A stretch of DNA of 5,839 bases, from positions 1 through 5,839 of the forward strand of contig JAFGDX010000411.1 of NCBI GenBank assembly GCA_016931875.1, written 5' to 3'. Both the position numbers and the translations under genes were made by a program. The first letter of the stretch is position 1. Every line of letters begins with the position of its first letter. A model generated the notes under the pieces. That model was not told the DNA's origin. It saw only the letters and a list, made by a program, of their open reading frames with translations, and did no database searches. Below are positions 1 through 5,839 of the stretch, piece by piece. The stretch comes from Prolixibacteraceae bacterium. Its GTDB lineage: Bacteria; Bacteroidota; Bacteroidia; Bacteroidales; Prolixibacteraceae.

Positions 1-1871
1 AATCCCATTTCATCAAACCGGTGTTGCGGATCTTCTTCTCCGGAAACAACCGATTGATCATCAAAATCCCATTCATAAAAAGTTGCGCCGCTGCTCGTAT
101 TTTCAAACCGAACCACCGGATGACTAATAAGCACCGTGTTGGGAACCGCACTGAATCCGGCCACCGGTTGTGAAAAAACATTTACTTTTTCGGGGATTAG
201 AAAAGTATCGGCACAGCCGGTTAGCAGCGAGCGTGCAAACACCTGAACCTGAAATTCGGCTGCCGGCTGCAAAAAAACATGGGTTGCTGTTTGTCCGGTG
301 CTGTTTTTCCCGTCACCAAAATCCCAGAAATATTCCACCTCATCCACATTGTCTGCCACTTCTGCAGAAAAATCAACTTCCAGTGGCGGGCATCCTTCCT
401 GTTTGTTCATTTCAGCATCAAAAAGCGGTTTTCGGCTAAAGGTTTTTGTTATTGAATCGGTTTTGCAGTTAAATTCTGAAATTACCTGCAGGCCAATTTC
501 AACAGTGGGTTCTGCTATTCTTTCAAATTCGAGCGGCCCTTTTGAATTTCCCGGATTCATAATAATTTCGTTTGCCCCAAAATCCGACAAATCCCATAAA
601 AATGTAGCATTATCGGTAGCCGAACCTACATAATTCACCTGCGAAACGCCCTCAAAACATGCTTGTTCAGAAAAATCAAAATCAATCGTAGGGGTTGGAT
701 GCACAGTTATCAAATCATGGATGGTACCTGTATTTTCACACCCTTCAGCCGAAACAATTTTCAGCGAAACATCAAAATTTTTATCGCTGGTTCCCGGATT
801 ATAAAAAAGGTGGCTTGGTTTATCAGTATTCGAAACATTTCCATCGCCAAATTCCCAGTAAAATTTATCAACAGGTTCAGTGGATGAAGAATTAAACTGA
901 ACATTCAACGGGGTACAACCTTCATTTTGTTCTGGCCAAAAATCGAGAACCGGTTTTACAGTCACCGATAATTTTGAAGAATCAACACATCCCTGCTCGT
1001 TTATTTTGAGACCAACCGAGCGGTTTAAGCTTCCGTAGCCAAGTGGAATCTCCACAAAACGTTTGTTGATCTCCGAAGAAAATAAGGTATCATTTGAATA
1101 CCAGTTAAAGGTTGCATCTTCGTAAGTTTTGCCTGTAAATTCGAGTTGAAGGTTGTACCCGGCACAGGTTGCCTGGTCGAGCTGAAACTGCGCGGTGGGT
1201 TGGTTATGAAATTCAATATTCAGGGTATCGGTAAATGCGCATCCTGCATTATCCGTCATTCGCATTGCAAAACCGTACTTACCAAACTCATCCACTTCAA
1301 TTGTTGGCGAAAGAGTTGATTCATTTGTGACCTGTGCATTGTTTTGCAAAGCCTGCAGCAGCGTAACTGCCTGTCCGCTTTCAAAAGCCAGGTTCAGTTT
1401 TTGTTGTTTTACCCCGCACACCAGGGTATCAACCTTTTCATAATCGAGTTGAGGTGCAACACTATATCTCACGGTTGTTCCAGCATTTTCCGTACATCCA
1501 GACTGATTGGCAAGCAAAACGGAATACACCCCCTCCTCTGAAACAGTTATTGTTTGCGATGTTTCACCGCTGCCCCACAAATACGATTCATGTTCACCCG
1601 GGTTTAAAACAACCGAACTTCCTTTGCAAATAACATAAACCGAATCCAGTTCTGAAACCGGCAGCGGATTTACCTTTACAGTAAATTCAGCTTCAGCAAC
1701 GCAGCCTTTTAACTCGCCAACCACTTTATAAGTTGTATTATCAGAAGGAGAAACAAAAGGGTTATGAAGATTTGGATCACTGAGGTTTTGTGTTGGGGTC
1801 CATGTATACTTATATTGGTTTGGCTCCGGAAGTTTTATATCGTTCAGCTTAATACTTTCACCTGCACACAT
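1..1871 (-). repeat. Array of Cys-bracketed Ig/PKD-like modules (protein-level repeat)
   Basis: Within the surface protein, cysteines occur in pairs at residues 333/388, 413/457, 483/542, 567/626, 650/709, 736/800 and 825/884. Four of the seven pairs are exactly 59 residues apart, and module starts follow each other every 70-89 residues. In the later modules a tryptophan lies 20-22 residues after the first cysteine (W588, W670, W757, W847), in the PKD WxFGDG position where that motif is intact. The first two modules look more Ig-like, for example YTWTPTQNLS around W355. A further PKD-like core without cysteines (W932) is cut by the window. The modules are diverged at DNA level, so this is an old protein repeat rather than a recent tandem duplication. 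Confidence 0.85.
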
Positions 1872-2864
1872 TTCAACATCGCGTTTATCGGAAAAAGCTA
1901 TTTTTTGAATTTCAACAATTGAAGTAGCTGAAAGCTGCAGTTCCGGGTCGCCCGGCATTCCGCCAAACTCAACAATAAACCCGCGGGGGCGGTAATATTG
2001 CGAGGTGGGGCCATCTCCGTTTATCCGTAAATCGTTCCACGACTTTATTCTTTTTGACGGGTCCTGATTAATATGCCCGTAATCTTCACCAATTCCGTTA
2101 TTGGTTTCGCCGTGGGCGTTGTTTGGTTCAGCCTCCGACCAATATGAAAACCGGCCGTTTACAGCATAGCCGTTGTTGTAAGTTCCCTGCCAGAACTGCG
2201 TACCCGCTTCAGGACCGGTGGCCCATTTCCATACACCTTCCGTTTCTTCGTCGGTTGCACCAATCCATCCCACACCGTCAATTTTTGTCCAAATAAAATC
2301 GTTTTCAACCGAAGAAGTAATCGTTCCGAGGTAACCACTCAACCCGTTGTAAGTCATGTTTTCGGCCGAGTCGCGTGCCTCTGTCCAGGTAATATCAAGC
2401 TTTTTTATAAACTTGTAGAAATGCTTAGTTGCCGGTAAGTAATCAGCATCTTTTAAAGTAACCGAAATATACCTGTCTTCGAGATTGGGAACCGCGTTGG
2501 TATTTTTATAATACACATCTTTTACCGCCTGCTGGTATTCCTGGGCTGTTCCAATTCCTGTAATTTCAAGGTAACCGTAAGAATCATTCCAGTTTACACT
2601 AAAATTTTTACTGCCGCGGTACACCAAAACATCTTCGTTGCGTTTGTAGTTGGCGATGGAAATCCGGATTCCCTCATTGGGTTCGTTAAAACCGTCGCCT
2701 TCAATTTTTATAAAAGGGGCCACTTTTACCGAATCGGAACAAAACGAGGTCCGGTTATCTTCGGAACCGTAATAAATTTTTAGCTCAAATTGGGCATTCT
2801 CAGTTTGGGCAAATGTGTTGATTACGAAAAAGAATAACAGAAAAGCCAGCCCTATTTTTATCAT
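1..2864 (-). CDS. Large secreted C-type lectin/PKD-repeat surface protein (3' end beyond window)
   Basis: An open frame runs without a stop from an ATG at 2864 to the window edge, giving about 954 codons. The protein starts with a clear signal peptide (K3, then a hydrophobic run, T17-F-A19 before Q20). Residues about 85-141 resemble the CSPG/cadherin-like repeat (YLEITG, then EYQQAVKDVYYKNT). Residues about 149-302 form a C-type lectin domain with WIGATD, EPN (246-248) and WND (276-278). From residue 333 on come seven Ig/PKD-like modules, each bracketed by two cysteines, with PKD cores WEFGDG (W670) and WDFGDG (W847) and a last visible core WDFDD (W932). In Bacteroidota such proteins usually end in a T9SS or gliding-motility-type sorting domain, which would lie outside the window. 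The likely role is adhesion or glycan binding at the cell surface; this is inferred. The start lies 2 nt after the previous stop, without a Shine-Dalgarno site, so translational coupling is likely. Confidence 0.93.
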   Translation of the reverse strand, partial: MIKIGLAFLLFFFVINTFAQTENAQFELKIYYGSEDNRTSFCSDSVKVAPFIKIEGDGFNEPNEGIRISIANYKRNEDVLVYRGSKNFSVNWNDSYGYLEITGIGTAQEYQQAVKDVYYKNTNAVPNLEDRYISVTLKDADYLPATKHFYKFIKKLDITWTEARDSAENMTYNGLSGYLGTITSSVENDFIWTKIDGVGWIGATDEETEGVWKWATGPEAGTQFWQGTYNNGYAVNGRFSYWSEAEPNNAHGETNNGIGEDYGHINQDPSKRIKSWNDLRINGDGPTSQYYRPRGFIVEFGGMPGDPELQLSATSIVEIQKIAFSDKRDVEMCAGESIKLNDIKLPEPNQYKYTWTPTQNLSDPNLHNPFVSPSDNTTYKVVGELKGCVAEAEFTVKVNPLPVSELDSVYVICKGSSVVLNPGEHESYLWGSGETSQTITVSEEGVYSVLLANQSGCTENAGTTVRYSVAPQLDYEKVDTLVCGVKQQKLNLAFESGQAVTLLQALQNNAQVTNESTLSPTIEVDEFGKYGFAMRMTDNAGCAFTDTLNIEFHNQPTAQFQLDQATCAGYNLQLEFTGKTYEDATFNWYSNDTLFSSEINKRFVEIPLGYGSLNRSVGLKINEQGCVDSSKLSVTVKPVLDFWPEQNEGCTPLNVQFNSSSTEPVDKFYWEFGDGNVSNTDKPSHLFYNPGTSDKNFDVSLKIVSAEGCENTGTIHDLITVHPTPTIDFDFSEQACFEGVSQVNYVGSATDNATFLWDLSDFGANEIIMNPGNSKGPLEFERIAEPTVEIGLQVISEFNCKTDSITKTFSRKPLFDAEMNKQEGCPPLEVDFSAEVADNVDEVEYFWDFGDGKNSTGQTATHVFLQPAAEFQVQVFARSLLTGCADTFLIPEKVNVFSQPVAGFSAVPNTVLISHPVVRFENTSSGATFYEWDFDDQSVVSGEEDPQHRFDEMG
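1959..2420 (-). other. C-type lectin-like domain (residues about 149-302) of the surface protein
   Basis: This segment has the order of landmarks expected of a C-type lectin fold: ITWTEARD in the first helix, then LGTITS, WIGATD, WKWATG, the EPN triplet at 246-248, the WND triplet at 276-278 and a closing GFIVEFGG strand. In animal lectins EPN and WND supply calcium and mannose-type sugar ligands. The domain has no cysteine, so the disulfides usual in animal CTLDs are absent, as in many bacterial members. The fold assignment is strong; actual calcium-dependent sugar binding is inference. Confidence 0.85.
2805..2864 (-). other. Signal peptide of the surface protein
   Basis: The first 20 residues hold a lysine at position 3, a hydrophobic stretch rich in F, L and V, and the small-residue pattern T17-F18-A19 before Q20. 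This fits a Sec signal cleaved by signal peptidase I after A19. There is no lipobox cysteine, so the product is not expected to be a lipoprotein. Confidence 0.88.
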
Positions 2865-2866
2865 TA

Positions 2867-3853
2867 TTAACTTCGGTTCGAAAAGTATTTCATAAACTGC
2901 GAGCGTTCGTAAACCAGCGGATCAGGAATATTTTTATAGGAGAGCCTTCCGCGAAAATCGTCTATTCTTTTAAAATTCCATTTTCTCATGAAGCCCGTAA
3001 TTTCCTCCAGCATTTTTGGAATAACATCGGTTCCGTTTATATACAAAGTGGAACAAAGCTGAGTTACGCGGGCTCCGGCAAGCAATTGTTTCAACACGGC
3101 TTTTCCATCGTGAATACCGGTTGAAGCTGCAATTTCGAGTTTGGGAATGATTGACGACACCAGGCCAATCCACCGCAAGGCGTGGGTTACATCGTTGGGC
3201 GAGCTGAATACTTCCGACGAAGTGAATTCCAGCTTTTCAAGATTGATGTCGGGTTCATAAAAGCGGTTAAACATGACCACTGCATCGGCACCATTTGCCT
3301 TGAGTTTATCGGCCATACCCACAATGTTGCTGTGGTGAATACCAAATTTTACGGCTACCGGAATTGATACTTTTGATTTTACCTTTTTTAAAACATCGAT
3401 GTACAATTGCTCGGCCAGGCCCGGGGCTTCGTTCCTGTTGGTCGGAACATAAAAAATGTTCAGTTCCAGCGCATCAGCCCCAGCCTCCTGAAAATTTTTG
3501 GCAAGGGCAATCCATTCATTAGCCGACACACAGTTTACACTGGCAATAACAGGAATATCCACTGCTTTTTTGGTTTCTTCCAGCAATTCCAGGTGTTTGT
3601 TTAAGGTATTGTCGCGCAGGTAGCCTTTTATATAATCTTCGGCTTCAGGGTAAGTATTTTGCGAATCTTTCAAAAGCAAACTGGTAACTTCGTTATTGAT
3701 CTGTTCTTCAAAAATGGATTTCAAAACCACGGCTCCAATGCCGGCAATTTCCATTTCCTTTATTTTTTCAACCGAACTTGTTAATCCCGAACTTGCTGCC
3801 ACCAAAGGATTCTTTAGTTGTAACCCCAGATATGTTGTTTCTAAATTTGCCAT
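2867..3853 (-). CDS. Dihydroorotate dehydrogenase-like flavoprotein (atypical, lacks catalytic Cys)
   Basis: This encodes a 328-residue TIM-barrel protein of the class 1 dihydroorotate dehydrogenase superfamily. The start at MANLETTYLGL is chosen because class 1 family members begin with this strand (LGLQLKNPLVAASSG). An ATG 27 codons upstream (3934) would overlap the end of yggS by 44 nt. Probable FMN contacts are K45-S46, N132, K169, N196, S244-T245-G246-I247 and the stretch around C267-S268-T269. True DHODs carry NxSCPN after the Asn; here it reads N-I-F-Y-V-P (132-137), so the catalytic cysteine is missing, and the GLPN substrate loop is not evident either. Many Bacteroidota genomes carry such a protein annotated only as DHOD-like. 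It probably binds FMN, but its substrate is unknown and I would not call it PyrD. It sits 37 nt after yggS, in an A-rich gap, and 2 nt before the surface-protein gene. Confidence 0.9.
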   Translation of the reverse strand: MANLETTYLGLQLKNPLVAASSGLTSSVEKIKEMEIAGIGAVVLKSIFEEQINNEVTSLLLKDSQNTYPEAEDYIKGYLRDNTLNKHLELLEETKKAVDIPVIASVNCVSANEWIALAKNFQEAGADALELNIFYVPTNRNEAPGLAEQLYIDVLKKVKSKVSIPVAVKFGIHHSNIVGMADKLKANGADAVVMFNRFYEPDINLEKLEFTSSEVFSSPNDVTHALRWIGLVSSIIPKLEIAASTGIHDGKAVLKQLLAGARVTQLCSTLYINGTDVIPKMLEEITGFMRKWNFKRIDDFRGRLSYKNIPDPLVYERSQFMKYFSNRS

Positions 3854-3890
3854 TGATTTTGTTTTTTTATTCTTTAATAAATCCTGTGTT

Positions 3891-4559
3891 TTACAAATTT
3901 CTTTCGCCAAAAATTTTACTGCCAATACGCACAATTGTGCTCCCTTCTTTTACAGCCAGCGCGTAATCGTCTGACATTCCCATTGAAGTCTCACAAAAAT
4001 CTTTGGAGTCCGAAAAGTATTCATTTTTTAGCGTATTAAAAATATTTTTTAGCATTCTGAATTCTTTGGCCACCTGTTCCTCATTTTCGGTGTAGGTTGC
4101 CATTCCCATAACGCCCGTAATCCTTACATTTTCAAATAATTTGAACTCCTTTGAATCCAGAATTTCCCGTGCTTCATCCAACGAGAGGCCAAACTTTGTT
4201 TCTTCTTCGGCTATATGAAACTGCAGCAAACAGGGAATCACCCGTTGGTTTTTGGCTCCTTCCTGATGAATGACTCTTAGTAATTTCATTGAATCCACTC
4301 CGTGAATCAGGTGAACAAAGGGGGCAATGTATTTAACCTTGTTTCGCTGGAGATGACCAATAAAGTGCCACTCAATATCTTTGGGAAGTTCTTCATATTT
4401 TTTTGTTAAATCCTGCACCTTGTTCTCGCCAAAAATTTTATGCCCTGAATGGTACGCAGCTAAAATATCACTGTTGGGTTTGGTTTTCGAAACGGCAACA
4501 AGTTTAACTTCCTCTGGCAAAGTTTGTTTTATCTCCAAAATATTGTTTGCAATGTTCAT
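3891..4559 (-). CDS. yggS: YggS/PROSC family pyridoxal phosphate homeostasis protein
   Basis: This is a complete 222-residue member of the YggS/PLPBP family, a single-domain fold-type III PLP-binding protein with no known enzymatic activity that buffers PLP and affects amino-acid and keto-acid balance. Landmarks are VAVSKTKP with the PLP Schiff-base lysine K25, FGENKVQD (43-50), WHFIGHLQRNK (64-74), HGVDS (86-90), TKFGL (121-125), SMGMS (192-196) and GSTIVRIGSKIFGER (206-220), whose S207 and R211 region binds the phosphate. The start at MNIANN gives the usual family length; an in-frame ATG at 4607 would add 16 unrelated residues and run across the predicted promoter. No Shine-Dalgarno site is seen. 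It is the first gene of the leftward group and diverges from pabB. Confidence 0.95.
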   Translation of the reverse strand: MNIANNILEIKQTLPEEVKLVAVSKTKPNSDILAAYHSGHKIFGENKVQDLTKKYEELPKDIEWHFIGHLQRNKVKYIAPFVHLIHGVDSMKLLRVIHQEGAKNQRVIPCLLQFHIAEEETKFGLSLDEAREILDSKEFKLFENVRITGVMGMATYTENEEQVAKEFRMLKNIFNTLKNEYFSDSKDFCETSMGMSDDYALAVKEGSTIVRIGSKIFGERNL

Positions 4560-4576
4560 CAGCAGATTATTTTCAT

Positions 4577-4584
4577 CAAAAATA
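4577..4584 (-). promoter_or_regulatory. Candidate Bacteroidota -7 box for yggS
   Basis: Read on the minus strand this is TATTTTTG, a full match to TAnnTTTG, the -7 element used by the primary sigma factor of Bacteroidota. It ends 17 nt before the yggS ATG, so the predicted leader is only about 10 nt. I do not see a clear -33 TTTG at the usual distance, and in an A/T-rich region a chance match is possible. Confidence 0.45.
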
Positions 4585-4643
4585 AAAATTATGACTGGTT
4601 TCGTCACGGAATTTCTCCACCATTTTCAGGAATCAAAAATTTA

Positions 4644-4651
4644 TACCTTTG
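4644..4651 (+). promoter_or_regulatory. Candidate Bacteroidota -7 box for pabB-pabC
   Basis: TACCTTTG matches TAnnTTTG fully and ends 14 nt before the pabB ATG, which is preceded by a good ribosome-binding site. Transcription would start near 4656-4658, giving a leader of about 10 nt. A -33 element is not obvious; the TTTTC at 4623-4627 is a poor candidate. Confidence 0.55.
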
Positions 4652-4655
4652 CTTC

Positions 4656-4659
4656 GGAG
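4656..4659 (+). promoter_or_regulatory. Shine-Dalgarno site of pabB
   Basis: GGAG lies 6 nt before the ATG at 4666. It is the only gene start in the window with a convincing Shine-Dalgarno match and it decides this start over in-frame upstream ATGs that lie inside yggS. If the promoter call is right, the site falls at or near the very 5' end of the transcript. Confidence 0.55.
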
Positions 4660-4665
4660 CAAATT

Positions 4666-5637
4666 ATGAAAAAGATAACCTACACAATAAATCAGATGAA
4701 CAAATTGGGAAAAGAGGGAAAACCCTTTGTTTTTCTGATTGATTTTGAGATGAAAAAACCACGCGTTTTCACACTTGCCGAATCGGTCGGGGAGATTTGG
4801 TTCCGGCTACCCGGACATACAAATATTTCAGCTTCAAAACCCAAAACATCTCTCACAAAATGGGAAATCAAACCCGCCTCGTTTGAACAGTATAAAAAGG
4901 GATTTGACCTGGTAAAACACCACATCCACAACGGCGATACCTATTTACTGAATTACACCCGGCCAACCCCGGTTGAAACCGATGCAACACTGGAAGATAT
5001 CTTTTTCCTCAGCGCAGCAAAATACAAAGTGTTGCTAAAAAATGAGTTTGTTTGTTTTTCGCCGGAATCGTTTATTAGAATCAAAAACCGGAAAATATAT
5101 TCTTTTCCTATGAAAGGGACCATTGATGCCACGATTCAGAATTCGGAAAAACAAATTCTGGAAGACACCAAAGAAATTGCAGAACACAACACGATTGTTG
5201 ACCTGATACGAAACGATTTGAGTTTAATAGCTGAAAATGTTACAGTTGACAAGTTTCGCTATCTGGAATTAATTAAAACCAACCGGAAAAATCTTTGGCA
5301 GGTAAGCTCACAAATTTCAGGCGATTTACCTGAATTTTATGCTGAAAATATAGGCACTATTTTGTTTTCGTTGTTACCGGCCGGATCAGTTTCCGGAGCG
5401 CCAAAGAAAAAAACCCTCGAAATTATCGAAAATGCAGAACAATACGAACGGGGCTACTACACAGGAATTTTTGGTTATTTCGACGGTAAAAATCTGGACA
5501 GTTGTGTGCTGATTCGTTATATTGAAAACCGGCAGGGAAAACTTGTTTATAAAAGTGGCGGCGGAATAACATTTTTGAGCGAGGCAGAAAAAGAGTATGA
5601 TGAACTGCTAAAAAAAGTGTATGTCCCAATTGCTTGA
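4666..5637 (+). CDS. pabB: Aminodeoxychorismate synthase component I (PabB), short form
   Basis: This 323-residue chorismate-binding enzyme converts chorismate to 4-amino-4-deoxychorismate, using ammonia from a glutamine amidotransferase partner, as the first step of 4-aminobenzoate and folate synthesis. Motifs are PMKGT (148-152), EHNTIVDLIRNDL (173-185), PAGSVSGAPKKKTLEII (238-254), GYYTGIFGYF (263-272) and SGGGIT (297-302) with E310-Y311 near the end. K150 of PMKGT matches the lysine that forms the covalent intermediate in PabB; anthranilate synthases have alanine there (PIAGT). The protein lacks most of the N-terminal region of the roughly 450-residue E. coli PabB, which is normal for Bacteroidota versions. 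No amidotransferase (PabA/TrpG) is in view; it may be encoded elsewhere and shared with tryptophan synthesis. The overlapping pabC downstream supports the assignment. In-frame ATGs upstream of 4666 were rejected because they lie antisense to yggS or upstream of the predicted promoter and Shine-Dalgarno site. Confidence 0.93.
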   Translation: MKKITYTINQMNKLGKEGKPFVFLIDFEMKKPRVFTLAESVGEIWFRLPGHTNISASKPKTSLTKWEIKPASFEQYKKGFDLVKHHIHNGDTYLLNYTRPTPVETDATLEDIFFLSAAKYKVLLKNEFVCFSPESFIRIKNRKIYSFPMKGTIDATIQNSEKQILEDTKEIAEHNTIVDLIRNDLSLIAENVTVDKFRYLELIKTNRKNLWQVSSQISGDLPEFYAENIGTILFSLLPAGSVSGAPKKKTLEIIENAEQYERGYYTGIFGYFDGKNLDSCVLIRYIENRQGKLVYKSGGGITFLSEAEKEYDELLKKVYVPIA

Positions 5638-5839
5638 AACCATACAATGTAAAAACGGAAAGTTACTTCACCTTTTTTTTCACCAAACAAGGATGAAACG
5701 GGCCACATTTGAATTATTCGGAAAACAGTCAGATTTTAACCTGATTAATTTGATTGCCGTTCCTGATGAGTGCCAGACCGGGTTGTTCAGGTGCCGTGTG
5801 TTGTATTCTTCCCAAATTGAAAAAATTGAATTTCTGCCC
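5621..5839 (+). CDS. pabC: Aminodeoxychorismate lyase / class IV aminotransferase (PabC-like), 5' part only
   Basis: An ATG at 5621, in another frame, opens an ORF that continues to the window end; 73 residues are visible. The start MSQLLETIQCKNGKLLHL, then HQTRMKRATFELFG (21-34) and GLFRCRVLYSSQIEKIEF (54-71), is the N-terminal pattern of Bacteroidota class-IV PLP aminotransferase-fold proteins found next to pabB. The expected reaction is release of pyruvate from aminodeoxychorismate to give 4-aminobenzoate. The PLP lysine lies beyond the window, so lyase versus aminotransferase activity cannot be read from sequence; context favours the lyase. The gene overlaps the last 17 nt of pabB and has no Shine-Dalgarno site, which points to translational coupling. 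Confidence 0.85.
   Translation, partial: MSQLLETIQCKNGKLLHLFFHQTRMKRATFELFGKQSDFNLINLIAVPDECQTGLFRCRVLYSSQIEKIEFLP

Larger units (their letters stand above)
4560..4665. other. Divergent intergenic region between yggS and pabB
   Basis: These 106 bp separate the two divergent start codons and hold both predicted -7 boxes, about 60 bp apart and pointing outwards. I see no inverted repeat strong enough to propose an operator, and no riboswitch or small RNA. Confidence 0.7.

Noticed and set aside
170..1541. Several short plus-strand ORFs and one short minus-strand ORF within 170-1541
   Set aside because: They lie antisense or out of frame within the continuous minus-strand surface-protein gene, have no recognisable domains and look like shadows.
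3854..3890. Possible terminator in the A/T-rich gap between yggS and the DHOD-like gene
   Set aside because: There is a homopolymer run but no hairpin before it, so it is more likely an A-rich translation-initiation region.
3854..3934. N-terminal extension of the DHOD-like protein to an ATG at 3934
   Set aside because: It would overlap the end of yggS by 44 nt and adds a lysine-rich stretch not expected in the family; the MANLETTYLG start fits the family N-terminus.
4560..4607. YggS extension to an ATG at 4607
   Set aside because: The extra 16 residues are not part of the family and the DNA holds the predicted promoter; the start at 4559 gives the standard length.
4381..4665. Upstream extension of the PabB frame by 95 codons
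   Set aside because: Most of it is antisense to yggS; the Shine-Dalgarno site and promoter point to 4666.
4666..5637. Anthranilate synthase component I (TrpE) instead of PabB
   Set aside because: PMKGT carries the PabB-type lysine, the protein is short and the next gene is a class-IV PabC-like gene rather than trpG or trpD.
1..5839. A new multi-gene defence, mobile or RNA-based system
   Set aside because: All five genes belong to recognisable families, there is no unexplained non-coding stretch over about 110 bp, and no direct repeats, integrase, transposase or structured RNA were seen.

Overview
The window comes from a member of the Bacteroidota. Three signs support this: A/T-rich coding sequence with few Shine-Dalgarno sites, two matches to the phylum's TAnnTTTG -7 promoter element, and a very large secreted protein with C-type lectin and PKD modules of the kind exported by type IX secretion (T9SS). 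A marine or gut Marinilabiliales-like lineage is a guess from overall style only.

Layout. Two gene groups diverge from a 106-bp spacer (4560-4665). Leftwards (minus strand) run yggS, which encodes a PLP-homeostasis protein, then a dihydroorotate-dehydrogenase-like flavoprotein gene. After a gap of only 2 nt comes a giant surface-protein gene that fills 1-2864 and leaves the window before its stop codon. Rightwards (plus strand) run pabB, encoding a short aminodeoxychorismate synthase component I, and then pabC, encoding an aminodeoxychorismate lyase of the class-IV PLP aminotransferase family. pabC overlaps the end of pabB by 17 nt and is cut by the window end.

Function. The rightward pair makes 4-aminobenzoate from chorismate for folate synthesis. 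PabB carries the PMKGT lysine that marks aminodeoxychorismate synthase rather than anthranilate synthase. The leftward group is mixed: YggS buffers pyridoxal phosphate, and the flavoprotein keeps an FMN-barrel framework but lacks the SCPN-type catalytic cysteine loop of true class 1 DHODs. The third product is an exported modular protein with a signal peptide, a CSPG/cadherin-like segment, a C-type lectin domain with EPN and WND motifs, and at least seven cysteine-bracketed Ig/PKD-like modules. No promoter-like element was seen between these three genes, so co-transcription is plausible but unproven.

There are no RNA genes, CRISPR arrays, insertion sequences or clear terminators. I see no convincing new multi-gene system. 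The points most worth a second look are the regular cysteine spacing and lectin motifs of the surface protein, its tight coupling to a cysteine-less DHOD-like enzyme, and the compact divergent promoter with very short predicted leaders.
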